Shown: positions 24,908-36,641 of the stretch, piece after piece
How the letters are laid out: every line of letters begins with the position of its first letter
How positions within the stretch are numbered: the first letter of the stretch is position 1
DNA from: Chelonoidis abingdonii
Taxonomy: Eukaryota > Chordata > Testudines > Testudinidae
Direction of reading: 5' to 3'
Length of the DNA stretch: 64,000 nt
Assembly: GCF_003597395.2 (NCBI RefSeq)
Contig: NC_133782.1
Coordinates: 4,834,635 to 4,898,634, forward strand
Translations under genes and position numbers: made by a program
Notes under the pieces: generated by a model
What the model was told of the DNA's origin: nothing
The model's input: only the letters and a program-made list of their open reading frames with translations
Databases searched by the model: none

Positions 24908-25218
24908 CAGGGGTCGGCAATCTTTCAGAAGTGCTGTGCCGAGTCTTCATTTATTCACTCTAATTTAAGGTTTTGCGTGCCGGTAATACATTTTAATGTT
25001 TTTAGAAGGTCTCTTTCTCTAAGTCTATAATATCTAACTAAACTATTGTTGTATGTAAAGTAAATAAGGTTTTTAAAATGTTTAAGAAGTGTCATTTAAA
25101 ATTACATTAAAATGCAGAGCCCCCTGGACCGGTGGTCAGGACCCAGGCAGTGTGAGTGTCACTGAAAATCGGTTCATGTGCCGCCTTCAGCACACGTGCC
25201 ACAGGTTGCTTATTCCTG
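24908..25218. mobile_element. Non-autonomous hAT-like element, 311 bp
   Basis: Left end 'caggggtcggcaatctttc'; right end 'ggttgcttattcctg', its approximate inverse. The flanks 'gcctcacc' (24900-24907) and 'gcctagcc' (25219-25226) form an imperfect 8-bp target-site duplication (6 of 8), as expected for hAT. The interior is AT-rich with no open transposase frame. Confidence 0.75.
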
Positions 25219-25226
25219 GCCTAGCC

Positions 25227-26849
25227 AAACACCAGATTTCCCTCTACAATCATGGTGAAAGTAAGCCCCAGCCTTTTAGGTGCATAGTTCTGTTTTGCCC
25301 TGTTCTTCCATTTATTAGAACACTTCAGATTGCGGCAGCAGTGAAGGGGTTACAGTCTGGTCTGCCATATTTGTCTAGAAAATGGCAGCTGAGCAGGTAG
25401 AAAACATTAAGCTAAGCAGACTGCCACTTCAAAGCTAGGGTGGGGCAGCTGGGCTGCTTTCTTCTCTGCTGCTTGCATTGACAGTGTTCTCTGAAGATCT
25501 AATTTTAGCAAATTGACTAGTGCACAGGATGGTATAGGACAAAGAAATATTAGCAGCACCCAATCCACTACACAGCTATTGCAGCTATGCTCATGGCAGG
25601 AAGAACCACAGAGCGGGGGCAAGTTTGCCTCCGGGAACCAGAGTTCTTTATTTTCTTCCTAAACTAGGTGAAGTTTGTATTTCTAAAAGCAGCTGGCTAA
25701 TAGCCTTGGCTGGAGCCAGGCCTGGTGCACACAGGGAAGAATCCCCCATGAACAGCTTTTTCCTGACTGCACCGGTCTTGGGGATTTCCTAGGGAGAGGC
25801 TGCCAGATAAGCCATTTTCTGAGGACCAGCCTCAGATCTCTATGGTCATTTCCACGGCTGGTCTTGAGAGCGCGAGCAAGTGACCTCCCAGGGAGCTAGC
25901 ACTTTGGAAGATCCTGCAATGACTTAGCAATTCTTGGTGCCCTCTCTCCTTCCAGCAGCAGGAATGGAATGGGAGGCAACTGATGTCAACTCTGGGCTTG
26001 CTGATGGAATGAGAACACGGTCAACTCATGACTTGATCTCCTCTCCACCAGCCTGGAGCAGCAGCTAACGCATGGCACTTGGCTCCCTACAGCAGTGCGG
26101 AGCCCTGTTGCTTTTGCTTTGGAACCCTCAACCTGAAAGGCTGTTCTGGGTCAATTTGTTCCCTACATTGCATGTGAACTCTGAGATCCAGCCTTTTGGA
26201 CACATGCCTGCTGTTCCGTGCCCTGCATTAATGATCCTCACGCAACTCCAACCTTTCACCTAAGTAAACGATTTAAAAATGAAAACCAGACAAATCAACG
26301 TGAAACGCGTGTGTGAAACCGAGCCACATGTCCTAGCTACAGCTGCTTTTCACTTCAAAATCCAGAGCTCAGCAACCTGGCAGGGACTTCAAAAAAGAGG
26401 AGGAGCCATTGGCCAGAGGAGCAGTGAGGTTTGCAGAGCTGTCCTGCGGGAAGGCTGTTAGAACTGTGAGGAAAGCGAAGGTTGTGCTTGCCGAGTTCAC
26501 ATGTCGACATCTTTTTCTCCATAGCCACAGGGCTCTCTCTTTTCCCTGCCCTCACTGAGTAGGGAGTCAGTACAAGCTCCTTGGCTTGCCTGTTGGAAGA
26601 AAAATCTCCCTGGGCTTTCTCTTTCAGATAGTTTTTTATTTCTCCCCTTTCCCCTGCTAAGATTCAGATGTACGTGCTACTCCTGTCTCTGCACTGCAAA
26701 CAGATGCCAACCTCAGATTCCCTAATGAGCACTGCTGACTTGGCCCCAGCCCAGCCCCTAACCTTTCGTGAGGAGCAGCTGAGAGCAGTGTGTCCTAAGA
26801 TGACAATCACTCAACTCCATGGGCCCCTTAAATCTGTGTAGAAAGATAT
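25227..26849. other. Non-coding spacer, nothing recognised
   Basis: No gene, RNA or repeat family is recognised in 1.6 kb. Confidence 0.4.
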
Positions 26850-27062
26850 TAATACTTAGCACTTGTCATCTTCAAAACCAGTTTCCACATCTTAACTAAT
26901 TGATCCTGATACCAGCCGTATGGGGAAGGCAAATTAATAATAGCCTCATGTTTACAGCTGGGAAACTGAGGCAGAGAGGTTAGGTGACTTACTTCAAGAC
27001 CACAACAGGAATTAGTGTCAGAAACAGAATTAGAATGGAGAGGTTCCTGCAGCCCAGCCCTT
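26850..27062 (-). repeat. MIR-like SINE, reverse orientation
   Basis: 'tacagctgggaaactgaggc', 'agagaggttaggtgacttac' and 'gcttagcac'-type ends in reverse order. This is a fairly complete copy of about 200 bp. Confidence 0.75.
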
Positions 27063-27107
27063 TGCTTCAGCTACTGTGTTGTGTAACTAATGTCTTCCAT
27101 TGTGTGT

Positions 27108-27130
27108 ACACACACACACACACACACACA
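27108..27130. repeat. (CA)n microsatellite
   Basis: About eleven uninterrupted AC/CA dinucleotides. Confidence 0.9.
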
Positions 27131-27219
27131 ATTCTTCAGCATCTGAGCTTTTATTCAAATAAAGAAGCCTCTGCTCCTTGTGGTTGCGAAGAGCCTCATG
27201 TGAATCCACAATTTGCTGT

Positions 27220-27615
27220 TGTAGCCCCTGTAACTGGTCCTCTGCCCACCCCTCTTCCTGGGGCCCACTGGCTGCCCCAATAAAGCACAGAGAGGCTTCC
27301 CCTTCTGCAGCACTCGGGGCTTTATTTACACATATTCTCCCACCACCAGTAATACACTAGATACAGCTTGCAGGCCTTACAGTCGCCTCTTCCACACAGA
27401 GTCTGCCCTCAGCTTGGCAACTGACCTTTCCCTGGCCATTCCCCTGTCTTCTGGCTGCTAGCCAGCCTTTATAGCCCTTGAACCCTGAGGCCCAAAGGTG
27501 CAGCCAGTTCTAAAGGCCAGGCACCAGACTTCTCCCCAGCCCCAATGTATTTCCCCTGATTGGGGCTGGCTGAGCAGGGGCTAATTAGGTGTCTTTGCAC
27601 CAGCACCCTGCTACA
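27220..27615 (-). mobile_element. Probable solo LTR of an endogenous retrovirus
   Basis: Read on the minus strand, the block starts TGTAGCAGGGTG and ends CAGGGGCTACA, so it has TGTAGC...GCTACA termini. In order it carries a TATA-like 'tataaaggctgg' and an AATAAA signal ('aataaagccccgag'), the usual LTR layout. The length, 396 bp, is LTR-like. No gag, pol or env sequence adjoins it, so it is a solo LTR. I could not see a clear target-site duplication, and the boundaries are inferred from the inverted TG/CA ends. Confidence 0.5.
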
Positions 27616-28094
27616 GGCCCCATCTACCCAACCCCACTGCAGCAAATCTTCAGGGTAAACAAGGCCTCTCTGAGTCCATCTTCAGACAGATGGACCCAGC
27701 AAAGCAGGCGGGGGTAAACTTCCTCTACTCTTAATGGGCTGCTAACTGGCAGAGATAGTTTCAAACTCCAGTCCCATTAGACAGCTCCCCAGTACATGCA
27801 CTGCCAGTATGGTAAAGATGGAGTCAGAATGGGGATCAATTTGACTCTGGGGGATGCCGTGCCAAACGTCCACTCATCCACCTCCCCATAACCCAGAAAT
27901 GGTTCCAAGTGTTCATGCTAGCATTGCAGGCTCCAGCCCGAAGGAAGATAAATTATCTGAACTGCGGAGTCAGTCCTTGTATCTAGGTGTAACATGCATA
28001 TCACTCCGAATCGCTTGTGCAGGCTGCACCAAATGAATCATTTTCACAAAGTCTGGACGTTTGCTTTTCTGCACAAAACAAAGAGAGAGACTGA
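27616..28094. other. Non-coding spacer
   Basis: Nothing recognised. Confidence 0.4.
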
Positions 28095-28388
28095 GGCCAC
28101 GTCTATACGATGCGCCATATCGGCGCGTTACAATCGATTGCTCGGGGATCGATATATCGCGTCTCATTTAGACACGATATATCGATCCCTGAGCGCGCTT
28201 ACATCGATTCCGGAACTCCACCAAAACCAACGGAGTTCCGGAATCGACATGGCGAGCCGCGCACATCGATCCCGCGCGGTGAAGACGGGTAAGTAGATCA
28301 ATTTTAGATAATCGATTTCAGCTATGCTATTCTCGTAGCTGAAATTGCGTATCTAAAATCGATTTTCGCGCATCGTGTAGATCTGGCC
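28095..28388. mobile_element. PIF/Harbinger-like MITE with three internal hairpins
   Basis: Terminal inverted repeats: 'ggccacgtctatacgatgcg' at the left; the right end reverse-complements to 'ggccagatctacacgatgcg'. Flanked by TGA on both sides (28092-28094 and 28389-28391), a 3-bp target-site duplication fitting PIF/Harbinger. Hairpin 1 pairs about 28144-28159 with 28175-28189. Hairpin 2 pairs 28204-28219 perfectly with 28232-28247 (16 of 16). Hairpin 3 pairs about 28296-28324 with 28335-28364. CpG is abundant and undecayed, suggesting a young copy. There is no coding capacity. Confidence 0.8.
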
Positions 28389-30777
28389 TGACAGAGCTGG
28401 TCGACACTGATGAATTGCCCCTACTTCAATCTAACGTAGGCAGGTGAAGATGCTATTGGCCACAAATTGCTTTTGTGCAAATGTACCCTGTCCACCCTAA
28501 GGATTGTGCCAATGGCTGGGCCACTGATGGGTGAAATTGGGGCAAGGCATCAGTGCAGACAAGGTCCCAGAGAGCGTGCAACCCCCCAACCCTCCGCATA
28601 GTTTATCCCTATCATATAAAGTGACACCGTTGCACCTGGCCTATTTGATCTATTTAGAGAGCTCCCTGCGTAGAATCCTTTTACAAGCTCTTGCATTTCT
28701 TTGTGGAGTCGCTCACTGGCCTAGGCTGATTGGCACGGCTATCACCCTGGCAGCTGCCCAGAGCAGAGCAGTGAGGAAGCATGAAGAGAGTTCAGAGACC
28801 AGTTGCATGGGCAATAAGCTGCACTAGAAATGAGATACTGTGTGTTTGCTTGTCCTTGGGCTTAGACTCTGGAGACTTTTCTAATTGGTGGGTTGGCACA
28901 GTTGACTAGAACATGGATGGGGAAAGGAAGGTGTGGTTATGGCTGCCTGCTTTGTATAGTGGTAGAGGTGGGGGAGTAGCTTTTTTTATAGTAAGCAGTG
29001 TGGGCAGAAACCCTATCAATGGGCACATACCAAGGGCAAAGTTCCACCACTCTTCCTTACGTTGAGTGGTTCTTTTCTATTTGCAGAGTAAGGGAGGCAG
29101 ACTCTGACTCCGTCTCGGTTAAGTAAAGGACTTGGGTTTTGTCTAAAGAGAGGTGAGAAATCTGTGTTTTCAATGGTGGTTGTATAATCCAAGCCTTGGA
29201 AAGATTCCACCCCACCCCTTACTTTGTTTAGCTGGATTCTACACACTATGGAATTTTAGCCCCTAAACCTGCTGTAGAGTGGGATCTAGAATCTAACATG
29301 GCCTAAAAGTGCAAGAAATCCAGACAGAGCAGCAGCCATGGACAAGGGGCTGATGAAATTATTCAGTACACCAAAACCAATCAGCACAAAAACCTCTTCA
29401 TAGTCACAGGGATAATTTTCTTTGAAATGATTAGTATATTTTATACCAGGAAAAAAAAATCCAAGGTGAATTGAATCCTCTACGTAATCCAGCACGCACA
29501 GGCCAGTTCCGTGCCATGACTATTGGCCATAAAGCCAACGTAAGCTGTGGTTATGAAAGCAAGGAGGTGGCCAGCAGGATGTTCCAACACTAAGAGTTTG
29601 ATCCCCTCTCTTGGTCCAAAATACCCTAAATCTGCTGCCTTGTAGCATATCCTGAAAGTCACCTGTCCGATAGGGTCTTTGGAGCAGGCTGAGGATATGC
29701 TTCCTGGATGATGGAAGGATAGTTGGCTAATCAGCCAACTTCCTGTGGAATCAATTTCATTGCTGCTGAGTGTTAATGTAATTGCATTTATCGGGCAATT
29801 AATTACATTAAGGTGCCTAAAGCCTCAGAGAGGCTTCTTTATTGTTTTTTAAATCCAACTAGATAATTACACATCACTTAGGTGGAATCACAGGCATTTT
29901 TCCATTCTGTGTTGCCAACCATCCTAAGCGTAAGCTGAGTCTTACACGATATGGTGGTTTTTTTAAAATCCTAGTACGCCTCAGGCTCTGCTTTTGGTTA
30001 TTTTACAGCCAGGTTCCTGTCCTGAAGAGTTTGAAAATATGAACCCTAAAAGATTAATAAACAAGCAGGCAAGTTTTAAAAAAACCCTCAGTCTTAAATA
30101 AGATCTCAATTTGTGGGGGCGTGACATGATTTTTTTAATCCTCAGTGTTAGCAAAACTAGGTAGTCAACCAGAATTATTAACTATATGGAGTTAATACAA
30201 ACACCAGTCATGGACACAGGACCCCAGCATGCTAGACATTGCAAAAACAGAGCAGAGTTCCTGACCCCAGGTGATAATCCAGGGTTGTAAGACTGCTCCT
30301 AAATATCTAAACTGGTTTCAGAAAACAGAAGTTAGCTCAGTTCCTGATAAATAGGAGAACAAGCAGCCCTTGTACCAGTAATGATAGCTTGGGAAGGGGA
30401 AAGTGGGCTTGACACAGAAGGAAAGAGTGCACCAGACCAAGCAAGGTAAAATAAAATATATTAACCTCCTTTAGCGGAGAGAAAGGAGCCAAAGACAAGA
30501 ATATCAATAAAATTACCATAAGTAAAATCTTTATACCAAAAGTAGAATGAGGTTTTCTAGCCAGCTCTGGCATTAGACTTTCTCTTCATAGCTTCCTTAT
30601 CTACCCTGCTGCTAAGTTTCTTCTTTATATTCCTGCACTTCCTGAACTTCAGTTCCAAGAGATTGCCAATTCACTGCACTTGGGACCTAAACAAGGCTAA
30701 TCCAACTGTATGAGACAGCAGCAGCCAGGCATCCCTATGGCAGTTCCTTATACAGCAAGGTAAGATTTATACATTAG
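28389..30777. other. Spacer, no gene seen; unique AT-rich patch
   Basis: 2.4 kb with no recognised repeat. 29700-29860 has several TAATTA/ATTAAT homeodomain-type words and looks unique (see findings). Confidence 0.4.
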
Positions 30778-31028
30778 GACCCTGATCCTGCAATGGCATC
30801 CAGGTGGGTGGACCCTTGGATCCGTGTGGAGCCCCACTGAAGTCAATGGGCTCTCCAGAGGTTCAAAGGTCCTCCTGCACAGAGCCCCGTTGACTTCAAA
30901 GGGGTTTGCGTGGGCATGCAGGCCTGTATCCATAGATGAACCTATTGAGTTCCCAGGGCACAGGTGGGTCCAAGCCCACCTGCATCTAAAAGCCTATTCA
31001 TAGATGCAGTTGCAGGATTGGAAACTAG
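30778..31028. repeat. Palindromic interspersed repeat ('gatcctgca' family)
   Basis: Begins 'ggaccctgatcctgcaatgg', contains 'cactgaagtcaatgggctct' and 'ccccgttgacttcaaagggg', and ends 'atgcagttgcaggattgga', the inverse of its start. Shorter relatives lie at 8560-8645, 15960-16160, 32281-32370, 35375-35440 and 39525-39605. Confidence 0.6.
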
Positions 31029-31029
31029 G

Positions 31030-31114
31030 CTCAGATCCTCAAAGGAATTTTGGCACCTAACTCTGGTTGATTTCAGTGGCAGTTAGGAGCCTAAATATCT
31101 TTGAGGATCTGAAA
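31030..31114. repeat. Inverted-repeat element (hairpin)
   Basis: 'cagatcctcaaaggaatttt' with 'ggcacctaactctg' on the left is mirrored by 'cagttaggagcctaaatatc' with 'tttgaggatctg' on the right. Related to the hairpin at 62763-62824. Confidence 0.6.
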
Positions 31115-31839
31115 CAGAGAAACTTCAGGATCATCACAAAATCTCACTACCTGCTACTCCAAGGTGCATTTCTTTGGCCTTGCCTTCTCTAACATAAATA
31201 TAGAGCAATACGCAAATTTAAACCCAAACCAAATTCTTAAATCCCAACAAAAACAAGCCACTCGACTGCACATGCTTGTGCCCCTGGAGAGAAGGATGAG
31301 AAAATAAACAACCCATGACAGATGTGTTAGTCATGTTAATATGCTACTGGAGGATACAGATACTATGAGGATGAGCACAGTCTAAGAATCTACGTAGAAC
31401 AGAATAGAACAGAACAGAGATTGAAATTCTACAGCAATTTAGAACTTACCACTATTCACACTCACAGTTGCTAGCACATTCCTACCACAGGGAAAAAGGA
31501 ATATCCAGCACATGAACAGAAAAATCAATCCTCAGATGGAACCCCCCCCGCCCCCAAACCAACCTCCTCCCCACAAATTAAAATGATTAGCCACGCTGTG
31601 GCAGGCCTTGCTTTTTGTCCTCTTCACTTTGGCATAAAGAGGAAGCAAAAGAGAAGCATGTTCATTTCAAGCACCATCAGAAACAACGTGGGGTGAGGGG
31701 AGGAAATCAATGTCTGCCAAACGAAAAAGAACAAATTAGTAGGGGATTAAAAAATGTCTATTTCCAGCTTCTGAGATGGGCTTTGGAAATGAAAACAACT
31801 AGAAAACCAAAGCTAAAGGGATACAGAAGGGAGGGAGCA
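31115..31839. other. Non-coding spacer
   Basis: Nothing recognised apart from a short C-rich run at about 31541-31553. Confidence 0.4.
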
Positions 31840-32050
31840 TGATCTAGTGATGCAGGAGGTAGCATGGATAGTCGGGGCTTGGAAGTTTGATTCGCAGCAC
31901 CGCCACTGACTTGCTATGAAGACTTGGGCATGTCACTTCACCGCTGTGCGCCCGTTTCTTCCTCTGCAAAGTGGGATAATATAGAACTATCTTACTGGGG
32001 GTGTCAAAAGTTAAATTCATTAGCATTTGCAAAGCATTTTAAGGTGTGGG
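31840..32050 (+). repeat. MIR-like SINE
   Basis: 'catgatctagtgatgcagga', 'actgacttgctatgaagact', 'gggcatgtcacttcaccgct' and 'aagtgggataatatagaact' give a nearly full-length forward MIR-type order. Confidence 0.75.
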
Positions 32051-32280
32051 GATGAAAGGCACAGCAGAAGGGCAAAATATTGTTAAGAATGTGCCTGACA
32101 CCAGCTCACACATTTCTGGGCTCACCAGAGATGTTACTTTGCAATTTATGGTGTGAGAATGGCAACAAAGCTGAGTGCTTCCAACTCCTCTGAGATGCAC
32201 AAAATGGCATGCTTTATACACGCACAGGGGGACGAGCCTTTTATTTTATAGAAGCATTTCCAGTATATTCTAAGGACTTG

Positions 32281-32370
32281 GGCCCTGATTCTGCCCACAC
32301 GGAACACTAGCGACTTCTGCGGGGCTCTGTGTCAGTGCAGGTTGTTGCCCGCAGGATTGGGGCCTAAATC
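32281..32370. repeat. Palindromic 'gatcctgca' family copy
   Basis: 'ggccctgattctgcccacac' at the left and 'cccgcaggattggggcc' at the right are inverted, matching the family at 30778-31028. Confidence 0.55.
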
Positions 32371-34060
32371 TGTGTAGTGTGTTTATTAGCCACTGCTACA
32401 TCTAGAGGGAAATGGACATAATGCCCTAAATATACATTTTTTAAAAAACATTTTTTTAAGGAAACAATAGAAATTATTCAGTGTGCAAGACTGCTGTGTG
32501 CCATTGAGAATTCACCAATGCCCTCATTTATTTGGGACCTGGGATCTTTCCAATTGTATTAAAGGAATAACTTTATAATCAAATATTGTGCCGAATGAAG
32601 GACGCTGCATTTGCCAGTGGTTTAAAGAGATTACACAAACATAAATCCTGCCTCAGGCACCCTCAGCTGCAGTCTCCTTCAGAGGCCCTGAGTTATATGT
32701 GTTAACTCATTAAACCATGAAATGTGTAATTAGAGGACTGGGCAGATTAGTGGAGCTGGACGGAAGCCTCCAAGAGGTGAGCTGCCCTGGGACAGGCTAA
32801 GGTGAACAGCAGGAGAAGCCCACTGAAAGAGATAAAAGAGTCAAGATAGTTCTTTTTTTCTCTCTGCCTTTAGCCTGTGATAGGCCTTTGCTTTGTTAGG
32901 CCTTTGCATGGCTACCTCTTCCACCCTTTGATGACACAGCTGTTTTAACAGGTGTGATGTGATGTAAAGGTCACAGGAACATGGTAGCAGCCGAATTTTG
33001 TAATAAATTCTTGCCTCTGAGCCTTCGTGGAGTCATTTCCCTTTCCTCTAGAGATAAATGAATGTTCTCACATGGAAGATGAGAGACGCAGGTACTTCCC
33101 AGAGCTATACATCAGCACATAATTTTCTCTCTGCCCTCCAACTGAGACTGTCAAATGTAGGATCTAGGCCAGCTAGCACTAGCCCATGGACTGTCTGCAA
33201 ACTGACTTGGACTACAGCTGAATGCACCATATGGTCTTTTCCCCGTCCTCTAAAATCCAGGGAGTTTCTGACGCTACTATGCAGAAAAATAAAATATAGA
33301 AATTCTGCCTGATCTGCAAGCTTTAGATCCAGATTTGAAATACCGCAGATTTTGGTTGGGTTTTGGTTCATCACCTTAGAAATATAGGAACTTCTTGCAA
33401 GATCCAGAATTATGTCTAGATTTTGAACAACATCCTAGCTGACAGCAGGAATGTTCAGATCGGGGGGGGGGAGGGGGTATTGGCACGTGCAGGGCTCGGT
33501 TCCTCCTGGGCGGCACCCTGGGCTAGAGGGTCTTGGGCTTTCCTGGGGTGCTGGCCCAGCAAGAGGTGGTAGGGGAAGGAAGAAGCCTGCTGGCCAGTGC
33601 TGGGAGCAGGACGTGTGCCCCACTGGGGGAGATCTAGAGGAGTAGTGGGGTTAGGGGGAGTGAAGGGGCAAAGAAGGGACAGAACAGCAAGAGGAGGAGC
33701 ACATAAAGGGATGATGGGTGGGCAGCAAAGGTGACGTGTAACTGGCTGCTGCCTGGCGCCTGCCTGTACTCACTAGCCACCACAGCTCGCAGCGCGCAGC
33801 CAGCGCCGGCCGGAAACAGGATGGGGGGTGGGGTCCTGCTGGCCAAGAGTTGGCATGCAGTGGGGACTGCGCTGATAGACCAGCAGAGGGAGAGGTCGAC
33901 TCTGCACGTTGCATCTTTGCGCTGCACCAACTTTGCACATCCACTCCCATCGTCAGCCACTGGAGCCCTCCCCCCCACACTAGTGGGTGGGTGACTGACA
34001 AACAGGGATCTGGCCAGCAGCAGGACCCATCAGTACTGATCATGCGGAGACAGAAAATAC
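32371..34060. other. Spacer; mostly unique sequence
   Basis: No gene. 32450-32960 appears unique and is free of recognisable repeats (see findings). 33460-34000 is GC-rich, with a G-run at 33463-33472 and compositional open frames up to 141 codons that show no similarity. Confidence 0.4.
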
Positions 34061-34165
34061 AGGACAATTTGCCCATTTTTAAGAAAAATTCAGAACACCT
34101 ACAGGAAGGCTTAAATATGGGACTGTCCCTTTAAAAACAGGATATCTGGTCACACTAGGTATGAG
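34061..34165. mobile_element. Fragment of 'GGTGACCA' DNA-transposon family
   Basis: 'aaatatgggactgtcccttt' and 'aggatatctggtcacac' match the right part of the small element family also seen at 36532-36641. The left end is degraded. Confidence 0.45.
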
Positions 34166-34254
34166 TCAGGCCAGCTAGGTCAGGCCCTAAGTGGGGATTA
34201 GGCAATCTTACACTGACCTACCACATGTGCGTTAATTACCTCCCTTCTAGTAAC

Positions 34255-34300
34255 AGGTTCAGAGTGGTAGCCACATTAGTCCGTATCAGGTGAATGATGC
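34255..34300 (+). repeat. Fragment of 'gtagccatgttag' family
   Basis: 'ggttcagagtggtagccaca' followed by 'ttagtccgtatcagg'. Only the head of the family remains. Confidence 0.5.
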
Positions 34301-35705
34301 TGCCCTGACAGCTTTGGACACTTAGACTTAGAAAGCAGGTAAACCATGTATGACAGTAAACGTCCACACCTGGACCCACCAATTTGCCTCAATCTTGGAG
34401 TAAAAGTCTTCATGCCCATTCAGTCCTGGAGCTCTAATAAGACAGTCAGCAGAGGGCTGGTTATATTTTGTGATGTGTACAGTCTTCTGGGAACTGGACT
34501 GAGACTGCCTAGCTCATTGCATTTGCCCCAGGGAAGAGGATGTTACTATTTACTTTGCACTTTGCTTGTAAATAAGAGCTTCTCCCCACCCCGAAATTCT
34601 TCTTCGTCTATGTGTTTGATGCTAAAGAAAAATAATAATTTCAGGTTTTGTGACACCACAGTCATTGCAGCCGCAGCAAGAGGCTATGAAAGGAGATGAA
34701 GTTTCTAATAGACCTAAGAGCTTTGCAGAGCCCTTTCTCGCTAGTTAATGTAAATTGCTCCTGTATCAATGTCCCTTTTTGTCACCACTGGGCGAGATTA
34801 AGTACTGCCCTTCAGCGCACTGAAAACCTTCTCTATTTTCAGTCCTTTATTGACAATTTTAACAACTTATCCAGGAGATATGAGCTCCAGCTGAGCAAAT
34901 CTCAAGGCTGTTGGTTGGAAGATGAATGCAAAACATTTAACTTGGATCTTTAAATTACTGAGTCCTTGCCAGATTATTGCCATCTGGGTTGGCAGCCCAG
35001 CAGCTCATTCCCAATTCATTATGTTTCCAGATATTATTCTGAAGCATTGTCCAATGCTGTGGAGGAAAGAATCAGGCTACTCCCTACAGTCACTCCATCT
35101 GCACAGCAGAAGAAAAGTTCTCTTTCTCTACCCAACCAGCGTACATTTGTGGACAAAATCCTGTTAGAAAAGAAGGGTAGCTCAGGAGAGGAAACCCATA
35201 TATCAAAAGGACAAGGGCACAGTAGGTCTTTCTCTCTCCAGCATGATTAGAAATGAACTCTATAACTGCTTGTGCAAAAGCTTTCAGTGATCTTGGTAGA
35301 ATGTCAAATCCCCATAAGATTTAAATACCAAAGAACTTTAATCTGGTCAGTTTGTTTTCTTTTCCTTTTCCCAGAGGTCCTGATCCCAAATTCAGTGGAG
35401 CCAATGGAAAGGACTTCCATTGACCTCAATGGGCATTGAGTCAGGCCAAGAGACAGCAGAGGTGCAGTAATACTGGGAAAATGTATAAGCAGTTTCCACA
35501 TCTGTGCTGGTCCACAGATATCAGGGAAAGGTCTCCAGCACTGGAGACTGTTTTTCAACAGGAAATATGGACCTTCAGATCAAGAGACTGGTCCTCAACA
35601 TCAGATACTGGCCTTCCGCACTGTCTTGATCATTAGGGTTGAAATTCACCCCTATGCAGGAGGCCAGCATAAGGCTAATGTGCCCCTTAAAACCTAAGAA
35701 TCTTA
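34301..35705. other. Spacer, no gene seen
   Basis: Open frames of up to 117 codons without recognisable homology. 35375-35440 is a small copy of the palindromic 'gatcctgca' family. Otherwise nothing is recognised. Confidence 0.4.
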
Positions 35706-36003
35706 GGGTATGTCTACACTACCCGCCAGATCGGCGGGTAGTGATGGATCTATCAGGGATTGATTTATCACTTCTAGTGTAGACATGATAAAATTGATCC
35801 CCAATCGCTCTGCCGTCGACTCTGGAACTCCACCGCGGCAAGAAGCAGAAGCAGAGTCGAGGCAGGAGCAGCAACAGTCAACTCGCTGCCGTCCTCATGG
35901 CCAGGTAAATCAACCTAAGATACGCTGACTTCAGCTACACAATTCGTGTAGCTAAAGTTGCGTATCTTAGGTCGACACCCTCCCCCCAGTGTAGACCTAG
36001 CCC
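35706..36003. mobile_element. PIF/Harbinger-like MITE
   Basis: Terminal inverted repeats: 'gggtatgtctacactacc' at the left; the right end reverse-complements to 'gggctaggtctacact'. The interior has the subterminal pair 'cctaagatacgctgacttca' / 'aagttgcgtatcttaggtcg'. It is the same family as 56804-57063, sharing 'ggcgggtagtgat/ggtgggtcatgat', 'tcgactc' and 'cgtatct' blocks. No coding capacity. Confidence 0.75.
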
Positions 36004-36531
36004 AAAATGGGATTGGAGCGGTTACAGGTCTAACGCCGAGCCTCTGAACACGGTGAACTTCACCATTGGTGCTCTGCAATTTTTGTAATCAGCCAATCAT
36101 AGCTACAGCAAATAGCACGAGCTGTACGGGTCCCCAAAAGAACAGAAACACAAAGTGGGTAAGGGGAGCCCTTTTCTTCAACCAATATATACATTACAAA
36201 ACGCACACTTCTGGGTGGCACAAGCCTCTTTTTCAGATGAAAAATGACCCACTTCAAGCCATTTTAAAAAATGATTTATTTTGGCTTCTTGTCAATTTTG
36301 CAAAATGGCAAAACACAAATCACTTTTCGCTGGTGTAGTTTCACAAGATTTTCACTGTAAGCAAAAGGAATTTTGCAGCAGTGAAAAGAAGGAATCAATG
36401 TACCATTTTGTAGAGGGGCAGCAAACCTGAGCAATGTTTTGCCACTGCAAAAGTATCATGAAATGGCTAAGTAAACCAAAGAGAATTCAGGCACGTTTGA
36501 TATTGTCTCCTCAGCTGAGAGTAGGGTGACC

Positions 36532-36641
36532 AAATGTCCTGATATTAGGGGCTTTATCTTATAAAGGCAACTATCCTCTCATCCCTCCTCCGAAAAAACG
36601 AAGTGTCCTGATTTTTCACACTTGCTGTTTGGTCACCCTGA
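36532..36641. mobile_element. Short DNA-transposon relic, 110 bp
   Basis: Left end 'tagggtgaccaaatgtcc' and right end 'tttggtcaccctga' are inverted. The interior 'tgtcctgatttttcacactt' matches a small turtle element family as I recall it. Confidence 0.65.

Noticed and set aside
33651..34134. Open frames of 84-141 codons in a GC-rich patch
   Set aside because: No homology and low-complexity content; overlapping frames are open on both strands, as expected from composition.
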